This document shows, piece after piece, positions 11,261-23,180 of a stretch of 64,000 nt of DNA. Source of the DNA: Struthidea cinerea (taxonomy: Eukaryota > Chordata > Aves > Passeriformes > Corcoracidae); assembly GCA_013397865.1 (NCBI GenBank), contig VZTI01005061.1, positions 2,796,902-2,860,901 on the forward strand, given 5' to 3'. The position numbers and the translations under genes were made by a program. Numbering within the stretch: position 1 is the stretch's first letter; every line of letters starts with the position of its first letter. The notes beneath the pieces were generated by a model. The model did no database searches. It was not told where the DNA came from and worked only from the letters and a program-made list of their open reading frames with translations.

Positions 11261-14200
11261 TGTCTCTCAAGACACAAAAGTTGCACTTGATGAAAGCCTA
11301 GCTTTCAGATTAAAAAAATGTCTTGTTATCAGGCTCCTCCAGGTTGACAAGAAATAGAAATCCCCTTGCTCTCTTCAAACAGACATGAGAGAGACAGTCC
11401 CTTTATCATTTAGCATACCTCTAGTCCAACAAGGCAATAGCTAAAGTATGTGATGTCCTCTGCTGAAATAGGAAATCAATTATTATTATTGTTAGTATTT
11501 CAATTGAGTTTAAAAGAGCTGGCTAGTCTTGTCTGAATGACTGACTGTTTGATTTGCTGTTCAGACTGAGGAAAGGAAATTTCAAACAAAGGAAAAAAGA
11601 TGATCTGAGTGTTTCTGTGAAACAGTAAAAAAACCCAAACAACAATAAAATGCCAAGTCAAACTAAAACAAACAAATAAAAAGAAACCCAGGGCTTTTTT
11701 TTCTTAATTGAATGAAAATGCTTCTCTGATTCCAAAATTATTTGCAGATTAGGATCTGATTGTGCAAGATGCTATTTAAACCTATGCTACAACATCACCT
11801 TAATAAATTTAGCCCAAATTGATGTAAACAGATGTGGCAGATTTTGAAGGTCTGAGGTTATACATTAGATATTTTGTAGGGCTGAATAAAGAACAGAAGA
11901 GGATTTCATTATCTAGTTGCCTTCACCACTAGTCTATGCTACAAGATTATTAGGTGTCCTATAGGAACACAGGATGAAGAATCAAGCCTCTAACATACTA
12001 TGAGTTGGATGTGGACTTAAAGTCTTAGAGTGAAGTAGATTGAGGCAAAGGATTTAGGGAGAGGGAAAGGACTTGTACAGAGGGGACTAGCAAGAAGTCA
12101 CACTGAAGAATGAATAGGTGATGATGATTATTAGTCACTATGTTGAGATCTAGATTTATGGATATGGAAACCTCATACAGGAGTCATAGAGGGAGACACA
12201 GAGAGATGGGAAATGTAACTCAGTGGGGTCCTGATACTGTGGATGCTGTAGATATATGGATGTGGGGAAAAAAATAGGCCCTGGAAGAACAGGTGGAGTG
12301 TCTCAGAGTGCATAAAGGAAGGATGAGTGACTTATCGAGTGCCCTTGAACATGAGAGGGTACCACATGTGTGGGCTGTGAGGAGTGAGTGCAGGGATATG
12401 TCTGGGTCCCAGTGCTTAATCTACTAATTTTATGATATATATACACCTGCAGGCTTTACCCAGAGAAAGTGATTTCTGATTAGAGAAAGAAAGGTATTTA
12501 AGGAAGCCAGTGACTTTAAAAGAAAGACAAAGAAAAGTAAGGAGATGCTCTGAGTCACTGTCAGATTTACATTGAAATCTCTTTGAACAATTTTTGCAAA
12601 ACTTTATTCATGTTCCCCCAATCTTACTTTTATTCCTTCTGTTGTCTACTCATAAAAATCATGTTTTAGTGTTGACCTCTAGCAGACTTCACAAAATGAA
12701 TGTGATGCCTCTAACCGAGACATCATCATGCCTGACTGCATGACTTTGCACTGAGGAGGGTCTCTAGATGCCAAGCGTATACATTGAAGTAATTTCTTTG
12801 CTGAAGACAATGGGAGTTTTGCCAATGATGTCAAAGGTGATAGGATTTCAGCCAAACCATTGCAGTAATGTAATTTGGCATAAGTCCACTAAAATCTGTG
12901 GAGCCACTTGAATATACATCAGCTAAGAATCAAGCTAATAAAATACATATTATTCAGCATAGTCACGTAGATGTTTAAGAAAGGTTATGAAGAAAGGAAG
13001 CAGCATATGATACCTGTAATTTTGATTCACACACATGCATATAAGTCCAAAAGGAATTTGAATGGCTACAGATTTGAACAAAATTTAAGCTAAAATGACA
13101 CCAAGGCTGTGCTGATATTTCACAGAGCTGTGCTAACCCTGAAGGCTTAGACTGAGGCAGAAGGGAAAACCAAGGAAACAAAATGCTTTAAAACTATTTA
13201 CTGCTAAAGCTCTCTATTTTCAGTTATTAGAGAGCAATATTTAAAAGGTAAATAGTAATAAAGAGGGTAAATATGCCTGGTGCTTACAATCAGGTGACTG
13301 TATGGAGGCTATTTTAGTAGGTTATGGAAAACTAGACTTCTTAGTTTTCAATATTTAGCAGGAGGTCCAAGGATATGGACAAGGTAATATCAGATTCCAT
13401 TAGTGGATGCTTGCAAAATGCAGAGTGGTTGTTTCACACAGGAAGAGGCTGATGAGAACAAAAGGATTGCAGATGAAGTGGAACATACGGCTGCAAAACA
13501 GATTTCTATAATGAATTCTGAGGGGCGCATCTGTTATTATCTACGTGATATAAAATTGCTCTTTTTGTCTCATTTCGCTCAGTTGTGCAAGATGCAATCA
13601 CATCATACAGGCACGTTCAATAAAACTGTGATCTGACTGATTAAAATGAACAGCAATCTGTTTTCTTCTGACAGTCACACAGCAACTGGAATAACAAGGA
13701 CTATGAGCATGGAATTGAATAGCCACTTGGAATTGATATTAATGTTCGTGAGTGCTGTTAAGGCATTTGACCAAATCTGTCCATCCAATGAAAGAACAAC
13801 CCTGTATCCTTAAATCATTTAAACCACAAGTAATTTGTGAGGCATATTCAATAACATCCTGCTGCTCCTCTTCATTTCCAAAGCCTTCTCCTGAGCCACT
13901 GCACTGCTTTTCTATGCTGCATAAATACCAGCAAAGGAAGTGTTCCTGGAAGGAAGGCATGGGCATCTGTTAGCAAGACTGTGAGAAGCTTCCATTTGAA
14001 GTAGCAGGAAGAGGGTTTGCATAGAAAAAGACATCTTGATGGAGTCATATCCCCAAATTCCAATATCTAGCCTAAGCTTTCTGTTCACTCCCTGTGTAGC
14101 TGAGAGTGGAGAGATAACCCTTACCTTCCAGGGAAAAATTAATTCTACTTTTTCAGACACATATCTGTGGTGGAGAATGAATTGTGTTTTGAGATGTCTC

Positions 14201-15915
14201 CCAATGAAAATGTTAAACCAGTGGATTTTTCTCATTTTCCTACTAAATCCATCCTAAGTGATTACCACCATTGAGAGGATACATTCTTCTGTCTTGGAGC
14301 AGGCAGCCTTAAGCTCTTTTATCCTGACCATGATGAAGTCTAACATAGCAATCAAGGGGTAATATAAATCTGTGTGCTCTGTTGTTAATGTGACATAGCT
14401 GAGAATCTATTCTACTATTCAATTTCATAAAGTGGTATATTTGATGTCTGTTGTCTACTCCAGATGGTATTGTTTCTGTATCTTAAGTGTCTCAAACCCA
14501 CAAAGGCCTTTCAAAAGGTCTTCAGAAGACTTCTAGCATGAACACAGTAAGTAGGTATTTCTATTTGAACTTCTGTTTCTTGTGGTTTTGAAAATCTATA
14601 TTAGCTTGCATAATATGTTAAAATATGGAAGTAAATTGAAGGGAGATGGGCAAAAGTAGAGTGAAATCATTCATTCCCATACTCTTTTTTATCAGTATCT
14701 TTTTGGTCCTCTATTAAGACCTAAAATATTAAACAATGAGGAGAAAATTTCAGGTCAGATGTTTAAGGCATAAATAAATAATGCATAGCCCCCAGATCAT
14801 AGAGTCATTTTATATGTAACTTTTTGCTCTTTTTTTTTAGTAGGCATCAATGTTCCATTGAGGCAAAAAAGAAAAACACTTAGAAGGGAAACTTAAATGT
14901 AACACGTCTGTAGATGATAGAAATTTATTTGACTGACAGACAGATAGGAGCAATGGGTCTGAGGAAAATAAGCTTCCTCATGTATCCCTGTTTATGGTAA
15001 AGTCCACCACCTCCACCCTGCCCATTAGAAAATGTTTCACGGAGCAAGGAGACCAGTTGACTTGACTTTCTTACCAAGACAAATGCTTATGTTGCTGCCC
15101 ATCCTCTCCAAGATTGTTGGAAGAGAAACCTATATCTGTTGAAATGAGACCTGTTCTTGCTCTGTATGTGTATTCCTCCTCCTCTTTATACATCCATTGG
15201 TAGGTGCTACTGGGAAAACGACACTGGTGGACATTTCCTCTGATGCAGAATAAATCTTTTTTCCCCTGTGATGGCAATAATTAAAAAGGCTTCACTTCAC
15301 TGTACACTTTTAACCCAGGATGATCTTAGTTAAGCTCTTGAAAGACAAAACTCTTAGAAGAGCAAATATGTCTCCCTGTGTGTCTTTCACATAAGTTTTA
15401 TGCCAGCATTTCAGCACAGAGGAAGAAAAATAGTTGAGTTGTATTTCATGTGGTTGAAGTCCCCATTTTTCTCATTCCTCTCTCTATTCTCTTGACAGAA
15501 ACTTCAAGGCTGTGAAAGTTGCTTGGCAAGTATTTTCAAGATCCATGTAAAAACTGTCATGGCACATCGAGGGACTTTTGGAGTTTCTTGCCTGCCAGCA
15601 CAATTAGATTATGAATAAGCCAATTGTCAGAAATGTTTCTGTGATGGTTTCTCATCTTGACAAGCCTTTCATGAAAAATAAGCAATAGGAGTTTCTTAGG
15701 GACAAGGGAGTAAAGAGGAGAGTGATAGGTGAAATATTTATATCCACGAAGGACTTTGTCTATAAAATTAATTAAAAAATGATATTTTCCTGAAAAAAAA
15801 AGAGCATTCTACTTACTATTCTTTGCGGACAGGATAAGATAACACAGTGAAGCATCTAAAAAGTCTGTGTTCTCTGTAAAACAGTAACAGACTATAACAG
15901 AATTGTCTGGCATGC
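11261..15915. other. AT-rich non-coding stretch, no recognised gene
   Basis: No gene, RNA or transposon recognised. An A/G-rich segment around 11.9-12.4 kb has many short GA-rich words but no clear repeat unit. Overlapping short frames near 13.7-14.3 kb occur on both strands and share no known domain, so they are treated as chance. Confidence 0.55.
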
Positions 15916-16275
15916 TGTGCTGCTTTTGGCTGGGACAGAGCTAATTTTCTTCATAGTAGCTGCTATGGAAATGCATTTTGCATTTGTGCTGGGAAAGGTG
16001 TTGATAGTTTAGGAGTGTTTCCATGATTGCTGAGCAGCATTTGCACAGAGTTGAGGCCTTTTCTGCTCCTCACCCCATCCCACCAGTGAGGAAGCTGGGG
16101 GTGTGCAAGACGTTGGGTGGGAACAGAGCCAGGCTGATCCCAGCTGACCAGAGGGATATCCCATCCCCAATGGCATCATGCTTGGCACATAAAGATGGGG
16201 GAAGAGGAAGGAGGGGGTGGACATCTGGAGTGATGGTTTTTGACTTCCCAAGTCACCAGAGCCAATGATGGAGCC
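15916..16275 (+). mobile_element. Partial LTR of avian ERVL-like element, family B copy 1
   Basis: The block starts near tgtgctgcttttggctggga and continues with the phrases ctaattttcttcatagtagct, attgctgagcagca and a CACATAAAG TATA-like box near 16.19 kb. The same order of phrases appears in the block starting at 22601, and it matches my memory of avian ERVL-type LTRs (established knowledge, not searched). The block runs through the part expected to follow the TATA box (agtcacc…tgatggagccc) and then stops, so the 3' half of the LTR is missing. A 23-bp tandem repeat begins about 35 bases later. No coding sequence is attached. Confident as an avian ERV LTR; the exact family is not assigned. Confidence 0.72.
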
Positions 16276-16311
16276 CAGGCGGGTGATGTGAAAACATAAG
16301 AATGTATGCAT

Positions 16312-16380
16312 ATGTTTTAGACGTGTATATTAATGTGTTTTAGACATGTATATTAATATGTTTTAGACATGTATATTAAT
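16312..16380. repeat. Three-copy 23-bp tandem repeat
   Basis: Three head-to-tail 23-bp units at 16312-16334, 16335-16357 and 16358-16380, each of the form (a/g)tgttttagacatgtat + attaat. Units differ at one or two positions: the first has acgtg where the others have acatg, and the second starts with g. The array sits just beyond the point where the family B LTR fragment breaks off. Confidence 0.9.
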
Positions 16381-19300
16381 GGCTTACATCAGGTTTTCTT
16401 AACACTACTATGCAGATGTTGAACATTGTGCAACTGGTGAAAATTGATTGTGGACAGAGAGAGCCTTGCATCCTTCCTCCATTCCAGGGAATGGTCGCTG
16501 TGCGAGTTCATGGCACCATGTCTGCCTGTTAGCTCACCTGCACCCACCAAATAACTCAGAAATAGTCTTGACATGTGGAGCTTCACCCCCACAAAAGAAA
16601 GCTATAGCCGCTATGTAAATGACTTATTGAATGGTACGTGTATGTAGACAGAAACAGAGGTGTTCAGGAGAAGCTGTGAAGACAGCTCAGTCTGATGACC
16701 TTGGAAGTGCTGAGGATTTAACGGGAGCAGGTGGTTGCAGTAGTCAGTGACACAGGACATCAGTGCAGGGGAAATCTCCCTCCAATAGTTCCACTGATCA
16801 TGGAGTGATCCTTTTCTTTTACTGTTTTTGTCTTTATGACTTACTTTGGCCATTTACATATCATTAAAACAGTATCGTTTCTTGCCTTTCTAGTATCTCA
16901 TTAAAAGTTGTGTTATAGATCACCTTCTGCTGCCATTTTTAGGAGATATCTGTAATATCTTTTATTTTTTTTCCTCCTGTGGTATGTGATGCCACATCCA
17001 TTTGTCTGAGCAAGAAGGCACTGGAAAGAATTATTGTAATTGCAAGAAACTTGAATAACTTTTAGCCACTTCCCTTAGAGTTCATTCCATGAGGAGGCTT
17101 ACAAAAGAAATTTTTAAAATGTATTAAATCAGGTAGATTAGACAAGTAGAATTAGTGTAAAGAGTATTCTTGTGGATCTGTTCTGTCCACAATGTCAGCG
17201 AAACTATCATATTCTCATAAGATTCTGCAGTGGGAAGCAAACACACACTAGAGATGGTTAAAGTTAATTATGGCAGCTTAAAAAAACAGAGAAGAGGCTT
17301 GTCCAGAAAATGTACAACTCCTTTCCAGGCAGTCAAAAACAACTATCTCAGAAAAATAATCAAATACTGAACAAACTTTATTCATAAGCCCAAGCCAGCT
17401 CATGTGAAGACACTTTGTCTACAGGAATTGTTGCAGACTTGCTTTTTACCACTGTGGTGTCAGTCAGGGACAGCTCTCTCCAGGTGATGGTCTCCCTCGA
17501 GCCCCTCAGTCAGAATATTGTTGCTTTCTTTGAAATCCTCTGTAAATGTTATATCTGTTTTATATCAGATATTGTGATATCTGAAGCTCTTACAGGCAGC
17601 CCATGTGGCAGACACGACCGTGTCATGCTCATCATTGTGCCCAACTGAGCTGAGAGTATCCCACCATTTCCTTGAACTCCCTCCACCCCTCTGCTAACTT
17701 AAAGATTTTTGTTGCTGTTTTCTATAATGTCTAGCATGAAAAAGCTTGTGTCTAACGATCTACCTGTCATCATTAATAAAAAATAACAAAGATGAGAGTA
17801 GGACTGTTTTGACATCTCTCTGATTGTCTTTCTGTCAGTGAAAAAGAAAATCTTGACAGAATATTGGCTTCCCAAGGAGAGGGCAGGCACATCAAGGTGG
17901 GAGAAAAGCATATTTATTAACTTAATAATTATTAAAACCTCATGTAAATATCCTCAAGTCAAATTCTGATTTTGCAAGTCCTCTGAAATCAGTAGGCAGT
18001 TGTATCTTAGTTATGTGGTCTCTTTTTCTCTTCTTGCCTAAACAGCTTCAACAATTAATATATATGAAAAAAGCCATCAGGAGTTTTGCAGATGCCAGTC
18101 TCCACTTTAGTTCATATCTGCCCCCTACACTGTGTGCTGTTTAAGCTGAGTGTTTTCCATAGCAGCCTTCAGACTAGTCAATTCCCAGGCACAAATCCTG
18201 GGAGAAACACAAGTATTCAGAAAGGATTGTCAAACATTGTGCATTCTTCTTGCAAACACAGTAATTATTCAGATACTTAAACTGCAATCTTTTGTTTATT
18301 GGATGGCACAGCATACTACTTTTGGCTACAATTTCATTTTTAAGTCTCATATCATTAATCACTTCATTTTACCTTGACCATGATCATATTTATCATCCTC
18401 CCACCCATTCACTGGATAGGAATTTTCTGATTTCACATTAAGAATTACTTTATTGGAATAGTACATTAAATGAAGTGTGGAGATCAGGTAACTTCCTTTG
18501 AAAATGGTACATTGCAATTAGATACATCTCTTCTACACCCATTTATTAATAAATTAGCATGCAATGATGAGTGCAATGCTTAATGGAACTGAGGATTTGT
18601 GGTTTACATTTGTGTAAATAGCCTTTCCTTTCATAAATGTAGAGAGAGGCATTTATGGGGTAAAAGAGCTGCAACAAATGAGGCCTGTCTTGTTCAGTTT
18701 ATTGACACCTTCTGAGCAATCATAATTTGGGAGTAACAGCTCTCCAAGGTTTCAGTGGCTAGCAATGAATGTCCTGTTACTTGGCCAAACCTAAGGATAT
18801 GTATTTCAGTGGATGGAAGCAAGCAACCACTGCACACAATTTCCACAACAGACCTTCCCATATAACCTTGCCAGCCCTTTTCACTGCCTTAATGTGGGTC
18901 AAAATTTGAGTTCTTAGATAATTTCTTCTTAATCTCAGCAGCACACACCTTCAGTGAACGCCTTAACCTTTGGATATGTTCAACTGCAAGTTGTCTGAAA
19001 GCTAAAAAGGAAATTTGGCTTTTGCTTTAACAGTTGAAATGAAACAGCCAAGCAAACTTTTGTGAGTTTGTCACTTCCAAATTCAGAGTTTGAGTCCAGA
19101 CGGTGTGCCTGACTCATCTGGTGTCACTTCGGTCTACATTTGGGTTAGCTAAATCAAGAATAGTGTGAAGACAATTTGGCATGTTGAATTTCTCAGGAGG
19201 TAAGGACTCATGCTCCAGCTTGGTATCAATGTCATTGCTTTGTTGCAGTTTTGATGTTGTATTTTCTTTCCCCAACTGTGATTGCTACTAGCTCATTTAC

Positions 19301-22288
19301 TAGTTTCCCTTGATCAGCAGTGGTGGGATTGACAGATCCTTTCTAATGTGTAAATAGCTCTTTGATGGGAGACCAACCCTCTCTGCAGAACCATGAAATC
19401 TCAGTGCAGAGAACATTATCTCACCTTAAACTTCTCCATAAATAGAAGGCTGCATATTTAGTGCTTTTCATCAGAAGATTTCAAAACATTTTACAAGAGA
19501 GGATAAGTGTATTTATAGTGTAAGTGTATTTATAGTCAGGAAAGACATCAGATTCTGAGACATCAAAAGCAGATGTAAATGTAAAGCCTTTTTAGAGGGC
19601 TGTTGGGAAAACTTGTCTTGCTATCTAAACCAGTGATGTCCCTCTCTCTGTGATTTTCTAAGCCAAGAGTACACTGCCTCTTTCCTGAAGCTGACAGCTT
19701 ACTAGAGCTGTCAGTCTTTTTCTCTTTTGTGCTTTGTTTATGGTGAATTTTCAACTGGTTGATCTAATCTAAGCAGTGGGCGATTGTGGCCTCCCCAAAA
19801 GCATAAACAGTCCTAGTGGCTTGTGTAGATTAACAGGTTCTGCACAGGGCATGAAATGCTCTAACGATATGCCCTTCAGCTCAACAAGCTACTGCGAAAT
19901 CTGGAAAACCTGAGTTCAGACTTGAAAATATAAGGGAAATACTAAAAATGGACTAAAGGTTTTGTGCTGCTTGGTTTTGGATCTGTTTATGAAGTTTCAT
20001 GCATGATAATAACAAATTAAAATATTTAAATGCATGGTCATAATGGCTTTTAAATTAAAGTTTTCCTCTGAAAACATCTTAAGTCGGGGGAATGATCTCA
20101 GTTAAAGTTTTCACTGTCTGTGCTGCTGATTTACTAATTTGGATGCTAATCAGAACAGAATGTGTCAATTTACTTCCAGAGAGTTTTTATTTTGAACCTT
20201 TTCTTTGCAATCAGGCAGCTGGAATATTGGTTAAAAAGTTTTAATTTCTATTCATTTCTTTCTGTTCTGTCAGCTTCTCTACTGCTGTGATGATTGTAGC
20301 TGTGAGGCATAAGTATTACCTGAACTTTCTATGACCTAATCAAGCTCAGGTAAAGATAAAAACCAGGCCTAATTGCTCTTCCTTTGTGCTCTTAGAATTC
20401 AAATGATATTTTCAAGGTAAAGAGGTCATCAGGTCTTTTTTGCCAGGTATGCTTTTCCCTTTCCTCCAGGTTGTGAATGTATTGTGAAAACTGAACAAAA
20501 TCAGATTCATGTTAAGGACATGAGCTTAGTCTTTACTTTCCAATCAGATAACAGCTCTTTGTGAATAGTGGTTAGAAACCTGAGTCATGGTTCGTAGGTC
20601 TGTTGTTGAAGGTATCCAAAGGCAAAGAACAAAGAGAAGTCCGTGCCGTAGAGAGTGGTTTAACTTTTTATTGGATTCAAGGTGACAGAAAATATAGCTG
20701 ACACTTTAAACTCACTACTTTCACTAGATTATTATTGGCAGTAGTTATGAAATAGCAAAGCTTTCTTCAACTTTCTGTGATTCTCCTCATGAGTAACATT
20801 GGTTTTCTGATTATGATTACAGTAATATGTCTGTTTAAGGCAGTGATTATCTGTGATTAGATAATTAGATATTAGAGTCAAAGATTGTTCTTTCTTTTTT
20901 TGCCAAGGAAGATATGAGAAAAAGACAGAAGAACCATCAGTATTAGCTCAAGATTTCCTTCATCCCAACCACAGGATAAATTTCAGGGCGACCTTTTAGG
21001 GGAGACCCTATGATGTCATATGATCAATTTATATGTTAAGCAACACGACCACTTTGAAAAAGATTGAGAAATTAAGCCCCCCTGTACACACGAGGCTTAC
21101 TGCTTTTCTTTGATTCTACCCTCATTCTTCTTCTCAACCAGGAATCTATTTCTATTAGCTGGTACCCACCCAAAGTCATATTTTTCTTTTAAAGCTTAGA
21201 TCTGCTTTGGATGAAGCTCACTAATGACAGTTTGATTTTAATTATATTAATCTTGTGTTCATCCTTGGTAATACTTTTTAATTAATTTATTATTTCACTT
21301 TCAGAGGAGGACTTCAAAAAGACATGCTGGCACCTTGTAGTCAGAATTTGGGCAGAGGACAGCCTGCCTGTGATGTTATGCACCAGTGGCAAATGTAACA
21401 TCTCCTACCTGTGTTTCTGTAAAATTAAAACTTCAAAGTAATTTTCTTACATTACTAAGTCTTTATGCCTTTGTGTAGGCTGTATATTATGATTTCTTAG
21501 TTTTAGAAACAGATGACCTAGCAACCCAAGTTCTCTTATGGATTTTTACCCCTAAGGGGAATTTTTACAGCATCTTCAGTTACCATAGGAATCCACCTCA
21601 GATGCCATTCAAAAGCTGAAAGCCAGAATCTTGTTATAAATCAGTGGAGAGAGGCAGGCACCTTTGGCGCTGACAGTGAAATTTTAGAATACTGAAATTA
21701 GCTGTCTGAAGTGGAGAATGTAGATATTATCAAGTAGTTAAATAATTCGTAAAGCGTTATTCATAGAAAGGTTTTCCTAAGGTCACCCAAGAAGACTTTA
21801 GTATTGTGCAAAAATAAATGCCTGTCTCCCAAGTCCCATGATTGCACTTTACCATCTGGACAATTCATCTTCTGTGATATTTTTGAGGAAGAGTGATAAT
21901 AATAATAGTGTATTGCACTCCATGCTTTTTCTTCTTCTCTTTAAAATTCATCATTATTCAGCTTTCTGGCATGTCCGTGCTGCTGAGGGTAAAGCTCACC
22001 AGTTTACAACGGGCTTTCTGATCCACTTTCCTACCACATTAGGTTAGCTCAAAGCCAACAGGAAACTATTTTCCCTAATGGGCACCAAGGATTGCAATTT
22101 TGTAATACAAAGAGGTTTGCGCTGTGCTTATGCTGTATTTCAGTAACTTAGAAGAGCCTTTGTTTTACTACTTAGACATATTAACTGTGCTGGAAGACAC
22201 AGTATTTAGAGAAAACCAGTTTATGTTAATTACCAAAATGGTTACAGATATTAGAGACATGTTTGTCTAAGGGAAACATATACCTTTG
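16381..22288. other. AT-rich non-coding stretch between family B LTR fragments
   Basis: About 5.9 kb separating two same-strand LTR fragments. I looked for retroviral gag/pol features and saw none: no long frame, no reverse-transcriptase or integrase motif. It therefore does not look like the inside of a provirus. A 17-bp near-perfect direct repeat (taagtgtatttatagt) lies at 19504-19537. The part near 19.98-20.17 kb has the AT-rich motif density of a possible regulatory element. Confidence 0.55.
19504..19537. repeat. 17-bp tandem duplication
   Basis: Two head-to-tail copies of taagtgtatttatagt(g/c), at 19504-19520 and 19521-19537, identical except at the last base. Confidence 0.85.
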
Positions 22289-22360
22289 AAGGCTTTTGGA
22301 AAGCTATGGCTCCCTTCATAGTCAAAGGCTTTTGGAAAGCTATGGCTCCCTTCATAGTCA
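22289..22360. repeat. Perfect 36-bp tandem duplication
   Basis: The 36 bases at 22289-22324 (starting aaggcttttggaaagctatg, ending catagtca) are repeated without a difference at 22325-22360. Zero divergence implies a recent event, or one still polymorphic between individuals, or an assembly artefact. Confidence 0.95.
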
Positions 22361-22600
22361 CACCCGTTTAGCAGTGTAGGACTCTGGTCTGAGGCAAAGG
22401 AGAGCACCTGAACTGAGGACTGCACCTGAACCAAGGGCTAAATCAACCATTCTTTCCGCAGACATGGGAGCTTACGCATCTTGGGCACACGTAAATAATC
22501 AAGTCAGAAGTATCTGTATAAAGAAGTAGCAGGAACACACACTGTATTCTATTTTACAGGACTGTGCCCTGTGTTTTCACCATGCTTTCTTCTGCCGCAT

Positions 22601-23175
22601 TGTCCTGCTTTTGGCTGAGGTAATTTTCTTCCTAGTAGCTGGTACAATGCTGTGCTTTGGATTTCTCATGAGAATAATGTTGTCAGTAGACTCACTGATG
22701 CTTTAGCTGTTGCTCAGTAGTGTTTACACCAAGTCAGTGACTTTTTAGTTTCCCCTGCTCTGCCAGTGAGCAGGTGCACGAGAAGCTGGGAGGGAGCGTG
22801 GCCAGCACAGCTGACCTGAATGGGCAAAAGGAATATTCCTTGCCTTAGCATGTCATGCTCAATGGAAAAACAGGGGGGATGCCAGGGAGGGGCCGAGGGA
22901 TGACCTGGGCATAAGTCAGCAACTACTGAGTGATTGTACTGTGCACCACTTGTCTTTCTTGGGTTTAATTCCTATCCCTCTCTCTGCTTTTCACTGCTAC
23001 TGTTATTATTATTACTATTATTGTTATGTTTTATTTTATTTCAGTTATTGAACTGTCCTTATCTCAAACCATGAGTTTTAATTTTTTCCATTTTTCCCCC
23101 CCATCCCACTGTGTGGGGGCAGTGAGCAGCTCTGTGGTACTCAGTTCATGGCTGGGGTTAAAGAATTGTACAACA
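22601..23175 (+). mobile_element. LTR of avian ERVL-like element, family B copy 2
   Basis: About 575 bp. It starts tgtcctgcttttggctgagg and includes ttttcttcctagtagctgg, gttgctcagtagtg, a tattgtt/attatt-rich segment near 23.0 kb, ttgaactgtccttatctcaa, a C-rich patch (ttccccccatcccact) and gctggggttaaag. This order is that of avian ERVL-type LTRs as I know them. The end is tentative: an end at 23175 (tacaaca) gives a near-matching 5-bp duplication, CGCAT at 22596-22600 against CACAT at 23176-23180. Five bases fits class III (ERVL). No internal retroviral sequence follows, so it looks like a solo LTR. Copy 1 at 15916 shares only the 5' part. Confidence 0.75.
22995..23045. repeat. (ATT)n-like low-complexity patch inside LTR
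   Basis: A run of tgttattattattactattattgtt-type sequence lies inside the family B LTR. Such a run is a normal part of this LTR type and is not an independent microsatellite insertion. Confidence 0.7.
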
Positions 23176-23180
23176 CACAT

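Noticed and set aside
15916..23175. The two family B LTRs as the ends of one ERVL provirus
   Set aside because: They are on the same strand at a plausible spacing, but the DNA between shows no reverse transcriptase, integrase or long frame, and the left LTR lacks its 3' half.
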